Source: an uncultured cyanobacterium (lineage in GTDB: Bacteria > Cyanobacteriota > Cyanobacteriia > Cyanobacteriales > Nostocaceae). From it: 64,000 nt of DNA. Under the pieces are notes generated by a model, which was given only the letters and a program-made list of their open reading frames with translations, did not search any database and was not told where the DNA came from. Numbering within the stretch: position 1 is the stretch's first letter; every line of letters begins with the position of its first letter. A program made the position numbers and the translations under genes. Positions 38,198 to 45,718 of the stretch are shown here, piece by piece. The DNA is taken from assembly GCA_903848645.1 (NCBI GenBank), contig CAINGU010000063.1:48381-112380 (forward strand), read 5' to 3'.

Positions 38198-38425
38198 ATG
38201 AACTATCAAGCTTCTTCTTCTCAGGGCGATTTTCATAGTGCCATCACTCCTGAACAGTTCAATAAAATCATTGAAGCTATTGCTGATGGTCGGTATTCTT
38301 GGGCTTGTGTGCTGATTCTACGTTGTATTGATTACAATCCAATTCACTATATTCCCCAACGCACCTACAGCCGATTAATTAAAGAAAATCGTCAAGGTAA
38401 ACAAAAGCCAAAATCAGATATTTAA
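38198..38425 (+). CDS. HetP-like small protein
   Basis: 75 residues. The central part, with FNKIIEAIADGRYSWACVLIL followed by YNPIHYIPQRTYSRLIKEN, resembles the conserved core of HetP, a protein needed for commitment to heterocyst differentiation in Anabaena, and its short paralogues. The Trp-Ala-Cys run and the NPxHYIPxRTYxRLxKEN motif are the strongest signs. It lacks the C-terminal extension of true HetP. Its start is supported by the open frame and ATG 38198. The gene is isolated, with a 1.2-kb non-coding region upstream and 593 bp downstream. Identity as HetP family is likely; the role in this strain is inferred. Confidence 0.72.
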   Translation: MNYQASSSQGDFHSAITPEQFNKIIEAIADGRYSWACVLILRCIDYNPIHYIPQRTYSRLIKENRQGKQKPKSDI

Positions 38426-38646
38426 GCATTTGTCAATAGTCCTAATTAGAGAGATTCATCCTAACTACTAACCACAGTAAAAAGGTGGAGCAACCTAGAA
38501 GCAAAATATATTCCTAAAACCAGAACAATTTAGGATTTTTTGCCAAACTTGATCAGATTTAAGGCTCTGTTTATTGGCAATATATAACAATACTATTGCC
38601 GACGCACGGATTCCATTGGACTTCAATTTCCCAAAATTCAACTTAT

Positions 38647-38676
38647 CCCCTATACTCCTGCACTAAAGTATAGGGG
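38647..38676 (+). terminator. Hairpin, CCCCTATAC / GTATAGGGG
   Basis: A perfect 9-bp stem (38647-38655 with 38668-38676) and 12-nt loop. It has no T-run after it and is 220 bp from the HetP-like stop, so it may be a terminator, a regulatory hairpin or a repeat. Confidence 0.4.
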
Positions 38677-38714
38677 TTAATTAACAGTAGCTAATAATTA
38701 CTACCAATTATTCA

Positions 38715-38817
38715 CTTATAGCACTTTCCGGTGTTATGAGGTACATATAAGATACATACGAGATACATATATAGCGGGCAAGATGCCCGCACTACAAGAG
38801 TTTCATAATTCAAGTTT
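38715..38817. repeat. Dispersed repeat, copy A (TATAGCACTTTCCGG type)
   Basis: CTTATAGCACTTTCCGGTGT... through a GCGGGCAAGATGCCCGC hairpin to ...ATAATTCAAGTTT. Copy B at 53769-53849 is nearly identical except for about 22 bp (AGATACATACGAGATACATA) present only here, which is itself a short repeat of GATACATA. Confidence 0.85.
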
Positions 38818-39018
38818 GTACCTCATTAGAGCGAAATCTGCTGTATTAAGGTTTTCGGTTGATTTAGCAAGCCCTAATTACACAAATATATTCACTAACC
38901 TGAATTTCCCTCACAACTTTCTCAAACTTTCCTTTAAAATTCAAGATAGAGACCAGAAGATTGGGGACAGAAAAAATATCATTACCTAAAATTGAGTAGT
39001 TGCTAAAGGTCAATTAAG

Positions 39019-42000
39019 ATGAAGACTAGAACTTATGCCACGATAGATGGTAATGAAGCAGTTGCTAAAGTCGTCTATCCTCTCAATGAAGTTATTGCTA
39101 TTTATCCAATTACGCCATCTTCACCTATGGCGGAATGGTCAGACGCTTGGATGAGTGAAAATAAACCTAATGTTTGGGGTACTGTTCCTTCAGTGGTGCA
39201 GTTACAAAGTGAAGGGGGAGTTGCTGGTGCTGTACATGGTGCGTTACAAACGGGTTCATTGACAACCACGTTTACAGCATCTCAGGGATTAATGTTGATG
39301 TTGCCAAATATGTATAAAATTGCTGGTGAACTTACACCTACAGTATTTCATATTGCGGCGCGATCGCTCGCTACCCAAGGATTATCTATTTTTGGTGATC
39401 ATAGCGATGTCATGGCTGCTAGAAGTACAGGTTTTGTCATGTTATGCGCTGCTTCTGTCCAAGAAGCCCAAGATTTTGCCCTCATTTCCACACGCGCAAC
39501 CTTAGAATCACGCATACCTTTCTTACACTTTTTTGATGGTTTTCGCACCTCTCACGAAATAGATAAAGTAGAAATATTAACAACAGAAATACTAGAAAAA
39601 TTTATTCCCATAGAATTAATTATAGCTCATCGTTCGCGGTCATTAACACCTGATAGACCAGTATTAAGAGGAACAGCACAAAACCCAGATGTTTACTTTC
39701 AAGCCAGAGAAACAGTAAATCCATTTTACCTTGCTTGTCCAGATATTACACAACAAGTAATGGATGAGTTTGCTGTAGAAACAGGACGGGAATATAAACT
39801 ATTTGAATATCACGGAGATCCAGCAGCAGAAAAAATAATTATCCTCATGGGTTCAGGTTGTGAAACAGTTCATGAAACCGTAGATTATCTCAATAAACAA
39901 GGGGAAAAAGTTGGAGTTATTAAAGTTAGATTATATCGTCCTTTTGACACCCAAAGATTCATTAATTCTTTACCAAAAACAACCCAAAAGATTGCAGTTT
40001 TAGACAGAACAAAAGAACCTGGGGCAATAGGTGAACCTTTATATATTGATGTAATTACAGCTTTATCTGAAAACAAAATTAATAATATTCAAGTTGTGGG
40101 TGGTAGATATGGTTTGTCATCTAAAGAATTTACACCAGCAATGGTAAAATCGGTATTTGATAATTTAGATTTTCCTACCCCAAAAAATCATTTTACTGTC
40201 GGGATTAACGATGATGTTACTTACACCAGTTTAGATTATGATCCCGAATTTAACATCGAACCAGATAGCACAGTTAGGGCAATTTTCTATGGTTTAGGTG
40301 CAGATGGTACAGTAGGGGCAAATAAAAACTCCATCAAAATTATTGGTGAAGAAACTGATAATTATGCCCAGGGTTATTTCGTTTATGATTCTAAAAAGTC
40401 CGGTTCGGTTACAGTTTCACATTTGCGGTTTGGTTCTCAAAAAATTCGTTCTACCTATTTAATTACTAAAGCTAACTTTATCGCTTGTCATCAATGGGAA
40501 TTTGTGGAAAAATTTCCCATGTTGAAAGATATTATTCCTGGTGGTACATTCCTTTTAAATTCACCTGATGACAAAGATCAAGTTTGGGAAAAATTGCCAG
40601 CTTCTATGCAGCAAGAGATAATTGATAAAAATCTCAAATTATATGTGATTAACGGTTATAAAGTCGCACAAGAAGCCGGAATGGGCGGACATATTAACAC
40701 AGTAATGCAAGTATGTTTCTTTGCTTTATCAGGTGTTTTACCAAGAGAAGAAGCCATTGCCCAAATCAAGAAATCAATCCGTAAAACCTACGGCAAAAAA
40801 GGTGAAGAAATCGTCCAAATGAACATCCAAGCCGTTGATAAAACCTTGGATAATTTGTATGAACTCACAGCCAAAGAAAAAACTGCCCAGTCCCCAGTCC
40901 CCAGTCCCCAGTCCCCAGTCCCCGATACTGCACCAGCTTTTGTTCGTGATGTTTTAGGTAAAATGATTGCCCGTGAAGGTGATGATTTACCAGTAAGTGC
41001 ATTACCCGTAGATGGTACATATCCAACGGGAACATCAAAATGGGAAAAACGCAATATTGCCCAAGAAATTCCGGTGTGGGACCCAGAGGTTTGTATTCAA
41101 TGTGGAAAATGCGTCATGGTGTGTCCCCATAGTGTAATTCGCAGTAAAGTTTATGAACCTGAACAGTTAGCAAATGCCCCTGCAACTTTCAAAAGTGCAA
41201 ATCCCAGAGAACATGATTGGCATGATTTAAAATTCACGATTCAAGTAGCAGCAGAAGACTGTACAGGTTGTGCTTTATGTGTGGATGTATGTCCAGCCAA
41301 AAATAAAGCCGAACCTCGGAAAAAAGCCATTAATATGGCAGAACAAAGACCATTAAGAGAACAAGAAAGAGATAATTGGGATTTCTTCTTAAGTTTACCA
41401 AATCCAGAGCGTCGTAATTTGAAATTGAATCATATTAATCAACAACAAATGCAAGAACCACTGTTTGAATTTTCTGGTGCTTGTGCTGGCTGTGGAGAAA
41501 CACCCTATATTAAACTGGTAACACAATTATTTGGCGATCGCATGATAGTCGCTAACGCCACCGGTTGTTCATCTATCTATGGTGGTAACTTACCCACCAC
41601 ACCCTGGACAAAAAACGCTGAAGGCAGAGGTCCAGCATGGTCAAATAGTTTATTTGAAGATAATGCTGAATTTGGCTTAGGTTTCCGCGTTTCCATAGAT
41701 AAACAAGCGGAAATTGCTGCTTATTTACTCCAACAAATTGCCCCCCAAATAGGAGATAATTTAGTAACAGCTATTATCAACGCTGAACAAAAAGATGAAG
41801 CTGATATTTATGAACAACGAGAAAGAGTATCAATTCTCAAAGTAAAATTAGATGAACTGTTGAATGATACTAGTTTAACCAATCTAAAATCCAAAATCCA
41901 AAATCTAAAATCCTTAGCTGATTATTTAGTGAAAAAAAGCGTTTGGATGATCGGAGGTGATGGTTGGGCTTATGATATTGGTTACGGTGGTTTAGATCAT

Positions 42001-42579
42001 GTAATTGCTAGTGGCCGCAACATTAATATTCTCGTATTAGACACAGAAGTTTATTCTAATACAGGCGGTCAAATGTCCAAATCTACTCCTAAAGGTGCAG
42101 TAGCAAAATTCGCCGCAGGTGGTAAGTCAGCAGCTAAAAAAGATTTAGGTTTAATTGCCATGACCTACGGTAATGTTTATGTTGCTAGTGTGGCTATGGG
42201 CGCAAAAGATGAACAGACATTAAAAGCATTTTTAGAAGCCGAAGCCTACGATGGCCCATCATTAATTATTGCCTACAGTCATTGTATTGCTCATGGGATT
42301 AACATGAGTACAGCCATGCAAAATCAAAAGGCTGTTGTAGACTCTGGACGCTGGTTATTATATCGTTATCATCCCGACCGGATAGAACAAGGATTAAACC
42401 CTTTACAACTTGATTCACGGACTCCTAGAATACCAGTTGAAAATTCCATGTACATGGAAAATCGTTTCAAGATGTTAACCAAAATTAACCCAGAACGGGC
42501 AAAAGAATTATTGCAAGAATCCCAAACCGATGTGAATACTCGTTGGCAAATGTATCAATATTTAGCCGCCAGAAAATAA
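39019..42579 (+). CDS. nifJ: Pyruvate:ferredoxin (flavodoxin) oxidoreductase
   Basis: 1186 residues, full length for the single-chain enzyme. In order: N-terminal pyrimidine-binding domain, transketolase-C-like domain (about 260-400), central gamma domain, a two-cluster ferredoxin domain with CIQCGKCVMVCPH near 692-704 and CTGCALCVDVCP near 748-759, and the thiamine-diphosphate domain with GCSSIYGGNLPTTPW near 848-862 plus a further cluster cysteine in GACAGCGE near 820. It oxidises pyruvate to acetyl-CoA and CO2, reducing ferredoxin or flavodoxin. Two short repeats are inserted in frame: five CAGTCCC units (residues about 624-635) and AATCCAA-type units (about 955-965). It is followed by a DHOD-like gene. 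Confidence 0.97.
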   Translation: MKTRTYATIDGNEAVAKVVYPLNEVIAIYPITPSSPMAEWSDAWMSENKPNVWGTVPSVVQLQSEGGVAGAVHGALQTGSLTTTFTASQGLMLMLPNMYKIAGELTPTVFHIAARSLATQGLSIFGDHSDVMAARSTGFVMLCAASVQEAQDFALISTRATLESRIPFLHFFDGFRTSHEIDKVEILTTEILEKFIPIELIIAHRSRSLTPDRPVLRGTAQNPDVYFQARETVNPFYLACPDITQQVMDEFAVETGREYKLFEYHGDPAAEKIIILMGSGCETVHETVDYLNKQGEKVGVIKVRLYRPFDTQRFINSLPKTTQKIAVLDRTKEPGAIGEPLYIDVITALSENKINNIQVVGGRYGLSSKEFTPAMVKSVFDNLDFPTPKNHFTVGINDDVTYTSLDYDPEFNIEPDSTVRAIFYGLGADGTVGANKNSIKIIGEETDNYAQGYFVYDSKKSGSVTVSHLRFGSQKIRSTYLITKANFIACHQWEFVEKFPMLKDIIPGGTFLLNSPDDKDQVWEKLPASMQQEIIDKNLKLYVINGYKVAQEAGMGGHINTVMQVCFFALSGVLPREEAIAQIKKSIRKTYGKKGEEIVQMNIQAVDKTLDNLYELTAKEKTAQSPVPSPQSPVPDTAPAFVRDVLGKMIAREGDDLPVSALPVDGTYPTGTSKWEKRNIAQEIPVWDPEVCIQCGKCVMVCPHSVIRSKVYEPEQLANAPATFKSANPREHDWHDLKFTIQVAAEDCTGCALCVDVCPAKNKAEPRKKAINMAEQRPLREQERDNWDFFLSLPNPERRNLKLNHINQQQMQEPLFEFSGACAGCGETPYIKLVTQLFGDRMIVANATGCSSIYGGNLPTTPWTKNAEGRGPAWSNSLFEDNAEFGLGFRVSIDKQAEIAAYLLQQIAPQIGDNLVTAIINAEQKDEADIYEQRERVSILKVKLDELLNDTSLTNLKSKIQNLKSLADYLVKKSVWMIGGDGWAYDIGYGGLDHVIASGRNINILVLDTEVYSNTGGQMSKSTPKGAVAKFAAGGKSAAKKDLGLIAMTYGNVYVASVAMGAKDEQTLKAFLEAEAYDGPSLIIAYSHCIAHGINMSTAMQNQKAVVDSGRWLLYRYHPDRIEQGLNPLQLDSRTPRIPVENSMYMENRFKMLTKINPERAKELLQESQTDVNTRWQMYQYLAARK
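40888..40922 (+). repeat. STRR of five CAGTCCC units inside nifJ
   Basis: Five exact 7-bp units are translated as a Ser/Pro/Gln-rich stretch just before the ferredoxin domain. The frame stays open and the flanks look normal. Confidence 0.9.
41881..41913 (+). repeat. STRR of AATCCAA/AATCTAA units inside nifJ
   Basis: About five 7-bp units translated as Asn/Leu/Lys/Ser-rich sequence (LKSKIQNLKS) within the C-terminal thiamine-diphosphate domain. Similar units occur between genes at about 35607-35635. Confidence 0.85.
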
Positions 42580-42588
42580 AACCAGCAC

Positions 42589-42676
42589 GTAGGGGCGCAG
42601 GGCCTGCGCCCATTCAGACTGCGCCCATTCAGACTGCGCCCATTCAGACTGCGCCCATTCAGACTGCGCCCATTCA
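42589..42676. repeat. GC palindrome plus 15-bp tandem repeat
   Basis: The GTAGGGGCGCAGGGCCTGCGCCC palindrome (42589-42611, as after the LCP gene) continues into about five copies of a 15-bp unit, GCCCATTCAGACTGC, ending near 42676. The unit begins inside the right arm of the palindrome, so the tandem array seems to have grown from the end of the dispersed repeat. Confidence 0.85.
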
Positions 42677-42709
42677 GGAATCAGAAAAAAATCACCAATC
42701 ACCAAAGTT

Positions 42710-43729
42710 ATGAACTTAACTACAACATATTTAGGTTTAGAATTAAAGTCTCCTTTAGTTCCTTCGGCTTCTCCACTTTCAGAAGACATTGATAATATTA
42801 GGTTAATGCAAGATATGGGTGCGGGTGCAATAGTTATGCACTCGTTATTTGAGGAACAATTAACTTTAGAAAAATACGAACTGCATCATCATTTAAGTTA
42901 TGGTACAGAAAGTTTTGCAGAAGCTTTAACTTACTTTCCTCAACCTACAAATTTCCGCGTTGGTCCTGAAGAATATTTAGATCATATTCGCAAAGCTACC
43001 GAACAAGTAGACATTCCCATTATTGCTAGTTTAAATGGTTGTTCTCCTGGCGGTTGGACAGAATATGGTAAACTCATGCAAGAAGCAGGAGCATCTGCAC
43101 TGGAATTAAATATTTATTATGTTCCTACCAACCCAAATTTAATAAGTTCAGAAATTGAACAAAATTACATTGATATTCTCACATCTGTAAAAAATGCGGT
43201 AACAATTCCTGTAGCTGTAAAACTCAGTCCTTATTTTACAAATACTGCGAATATGGCTAAACAGTTAGATGATCATGGGGCTGATGGTTTGGTATTATTT
43301 AACAGGTTTTATCAACCAGATATTAATTTAGAAAATTTAGAAGTAGAACCTCATGTATTATTGAGTACCGCCCAAGATATGCGTTTACCTCTGCGCTGGA
43401 TAGCCATTCTCTATGGACATATTCAAGGAAGTTTAGCTGCAACTAGCGGTATCCACAATGCCCATGATGTAATCAAAATGCTGATGGTAGGTGCAAATGT
43501 TACTATGCTTTGTTCTGTATTATTAAGAGAGGGAATTACTCATATTCAGTGTTTAGAAAAAGACTTGCAGGAATGGATGGAAATACACGAATATGAATCT
43601 GTGAAGCAAATGCAAGGTACTATGAGCCAGTTAAATTGCCCTAATCCTAGTGCTTTTGAACGCGCTCAATATATGAAGGCTTTGCAAACTTATAACCCAG
43701 CCTGGGGTAGAGTTTATACCAATAAATAA
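42710..43729 (+). CDS. Dihydroorotate dehydrogenase-like flavoprotein
   Basis: 339 residues with the FMN-binding TIM barrel of class 1 dihydroorotate dehydrogenases: TYLGLELKSPLVPSASPLS at the start, SLNGCSPGGW near 105-114 and ALELNIYYVPTN near 127-138. It is consistently annotated as a dihydroorotate dehydrogenase-like protein in cyanobacteria, and the true PyrD is usually separate, so its substrate is uncertain. It lies 130 bp after nifJ, same strand, across the tandem repeat, which suggests a functional link with nifJ, perhaps in a redox pathway. Confidence 0.83.
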   Translation: MNLTTTYLGLELKSPLVPSASPLSEDIDNIRLMQDMGAGAIVMHSLFEEQLTLEKYELHHHLSYGTESFAEALTYFPQPTNFRVGPEEYLDHIRKATEQVDIPIIASLNGCSPGGWTEYGKLMQEAGASALELNIYYVPTNPNLISSEIEQNYIDILTSVKNAVTIPVAVKLSPYFTNTANMAKQLDDHGADGLVLFNRFYQPDINLENLEVEPHVLLSTAQDMRLPLRWIAILYGHIQGSLAATSGIHNAHDVIKMLMVGANVTMLCSVLLREGITHIQCLEKDLQEWMEIHEYESVKQMQGTMSQLNCPNPSAFERAQYMKALQTYNPAWGRVYTNK

Positions 43730-44106
43730 TAGTGAAAACTAACACCTAATCCATAAGATTTACCGCCTTATAATCTGAGTAATTTTTTCTTATTTATTTA
43801 GGGGTTTAGCAATGCTCATTGGTGTCAACTATGGCTTACGCCACGCTACGCTATAGGCTACAAATAGCTTATTTGTTTAGCTTCCAAACCCGCCCGGAAC
43901 TTAAGTTCCGGTCTAATAGCCAAAGTAAACTGAAGTTTACTAAAGAATTTAAAAATTTTTATGGTTATTTAGTCATCAAAAGACAACTTTTGCTATTAGA
44001 CTGGGAATTCATTCCCAGTCGGGCTATGGGTTTTACGTTAAGTTGACAGCAATTAAGCTCTTGCTTTACCCCTACTAAAAATTACTCCTCCTAACTCCTG
44101 ACTCCT
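43730..44106. repeat. Multi-hairpin palindromic repeat array
   Basis: This 377-bp gap holds a CTACGCCACGCTACGC-type tag (43832-43857), then three palindromes built alike: CCGGAACTTAAGTTCCGG (43894-43911), AGTAAACT-ga-AGTTTACT (43924-43941) and GACTGGGAAT-tc-ATTCCCAGTC (43999-44020). GTCTAATAGC (43911-43920) and GCTATTAGAC (43992-44001) form an outer pair, and CAAAAG-acaa-CTTTTG (43977-43992) a further hairpin. No coding sequence is seen. Confidence 0.8.
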
Positions 44107-45168
44107 ATGAAAAAACGTATTGGTATTCTTACAAGTGGTGGTGACTGTCCTGGTCTAAATTGTGTGATTCGCGCTGCTGTGAGTCATGCAATACGGACTT
44201 ATGATTGGGAAGTAGTGGGTATTCCCTACGCCACTCAAGGGTTGCTAGAACGGAAAACCGTGCCTTTAAGTATACACGGTTGGGATTTGCGTGGTATTGA
44301 CCCCCTGTTAAATATTGGGGGAACAATTTTAGGTACTATTAATAAAGGGGATACTTTAGCCCATACTGATGAAATATTAGCCAGTTATAAAGCTCTCGGT
44401 TTAGATGCTTTAATTGCTATCGGTGGAGATGGTAGTTTAAATATTATTCATCAATTAGCAGTTTTGGGTAATTGGAATTTAGTCGCTATCCCCAAAACTA
44501 TTGATCATGATGTCGCTTTTACAGAACGTTCCATTGGCTTTGATACAGCAGTTAATACAATTGTTGATGCTATTAATCGTCTCATCTTTACTGCTGCTAG
44601 TCATGACCGGGTGATGATTATTGAAGTTATGGGACGCAGCGCCGGACATTTAGCTCTATACTCAGGGATTGCCGGGGGTGCTGATGTGATTTTAATTCCT
44701 GAAGTATGCTATACTATCCAGGGTATATGTAATCATCTTACCGAATTACGCGATCGCTGGCAAAAAAAATTCGCCATTATTGTTGTTGCTGAAGGTATAT
44801 CTGTTTGTTCAGAAGATGCCGATAATCCTTCTACTTGCACGACTACTAAATGTGGTCAAGGTCAATATATTGCCGAACAAATTGCTAATTGTAGTAATCA
44901 CCTAATTGATACGAGAGTTTCTGTATTAGGACATATTCAGCGCGGTGGTATACCCTCAGCTTTAGACCGTCTTACGGCTACTATGTTTGGTAAAGTTGCC
45001 GTTGATTTAATTGCCCAAAATCAATATAATCAAATGTTAGCTTGGCAAAATGATAAAGTCGTCACTTTCCCCATTCAAGATGTTATAGATCATAATCCTT
45101 CTCTTGTTAATCCTCACGGGGATTTAGTGCAAACGGCTCGGTCTTTAGGAATATATATTGGTGAATAA
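44107..45168 (+). CDS. pfkA: ATP-dependent 6-phosphofructokinase
   Basis: 353 residues. The nucleotide site GILTSGGDCPGLN (about 5-17), the AIGGDGSL motif near 100-107, PKTIDHDV near 128-135 and the GHIQRGG segment near 278-284 define a group A phosphofructokinase. A glycine in the GGDGS motif favours ATP over pyrophosphate as donor. It converts fructose-6-phosphate to fructose-1,6-bisphosphate. Asn is replaced by His in the usual TIDND, a common variant. The gene stands alone after the palindromic array. Confidence 0.92.
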   Translation: MKKRIGILTSGGDCPGLNCVIRAAVSHAIRTYDWEVVGIPYATQGLLERKTVPLSIHGWDLRGIDPLLNIGGTILGTINKGDTLAHTDEILASYKALGLDALIAIGGDGSLNIIHQLAVLGNWNLVAIPKTIDHDVAFTERSIGFDTAVNTIVDAINRLIFTAASHDRVMIIEVMGRSAGHLALYSGIAGGADVILIPEVCYTIQGICNHLTELRDRWQKKFAIIVVAEGISVCSEDADNPSTCTTTKCGQGQYIAEQIANCSNHLIDTRVSVLGHIQRGGIPSALDRLTATMFGKVAVDLIAQNQYNQMLAWQNDKVVTFPIQDVIDHNPSLVNPHGDLVQTARSLGIYIGE

Positions 45169-45176
45169 GGTAATGG

Positions 45177-45330
45177 GTAAGTAAGTGGGCGTTAAAAAAT
45201 ATAATTAAACCTAACCCCCCAACCCCCTTCCCTACCAGGGAAGGGGGAGTCAAAGCCTCTCCCCTGGTAGGGGAGAGGTTTGGAGAGAGGTTTTATATTT
45301 AATTGTGCCAAGCTACTTAATAGGTAATAG
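45177..45330. repeat. Intergenic repeats between pfkA and the 106-residue gene
   Basis: Contains CCCTTCCCTACCAGGGAAGGGGGA (hairpin, about 45227-45250) and CCTCTCCCCTGGTAGGGGAGAGG (about 45256-45278). The start, GTAAGTAAGTGGGCGTTAAAAAAT (45178-45201), matches the left end of the MITE-like element at 61153. Confidence 0.6.
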
Positions 45331-45360
45331 GCAATTGCCCCACTTCCCCCTGCTACAGTA

Positions 45361-45681
45361 TTAATCTGCTTCCGCAAGTGCTTCTAAATGAAAAGCCACA
45401 TTTTTCAGCGCCATCTCAATTTCGTTACTATAAGAAAGACTTCTCCATCTTGGGGCTGTGGCATGATCCAAGGCAGTTGTATCTAAGTATTCTGCAAAAA
45501 CTACCAATTTTTCAGGATCTGTTGTCGCTGTTGCCAACTTTGCTAAAAATTCTTGAGGTGTCATAGATTTGCCAGGAAAGAGTAAAAGTCTCATGAATCG
45601 GTCAATTCTATGAGCATAAGTGCTGTAATCCGCAAAAATCTGTTCAAAATACTCAAATATTGATAATTGGTCATTGGTCAT
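45361..45681 (-). CDS. Conserved hypothetical protein
   Basis: 106 residues, soluble, mainly helical by appearance, with an acidic C-terminus (FHLEALAEAD). No domain is recognised. The start ATG lies in a TTGGTCA heptamer run (about 45667-45687), so the first residues (MTNDQ) are repeat-encoded and the true start may be further in (for example MRLLLFPG). It is co-directional with the histidine kinase upstream, 37 bp apart, so they may be co-transcribed. Confidence 0.6.
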   Translation of the reverse strand: MTNDQLSIFEYFEQIFADYSTYAHRIDRFMRLLLFPGKSMTPQEFLAKLATATTDPEKLVVFAEYLDTTALDHATAPRWRSLSYSNEIEMALKNVAFHLEALAEAD

Positions 45682-45718
45682 TGGTCAAATTCTTACCTGA
45701 CAACTGACAACTGACAAC

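Larger units (their letters stand above)
38426..39018. other. Intergenic region upstream of nifJ
   Basis: 593 bp without a convincing gene. It includes the hairpin at 38647-38676 and the dispersed repeat at 38715-38817. The last 200 bp are AT-rich and end in AAAGGTCAATTAAG before the nifJ ATG, where AAAGG may serve as ribosome-binding site. A 68-codon ORF at 38783 is mostly repeat sequence and is not counted. Confidence 0.45.

Noticed and set aside
38783..38989. 68-codon ORF before nifJ
   Set aside because: Its first third is dispersed repeat copy A, and the rest has no family features.
42562..42789. Minus-strand ORF with repeated EWAQS units after nifJ
   Set aside because: It is the antisense reading of the 15-bp tandem repeat.
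43886..44024. tRNA gene suggested by the cloverleaf-like folding
   Set aside because: No T-loop GTTCGA-type or anticodon-arm consensus; arms are too long and palindromic.
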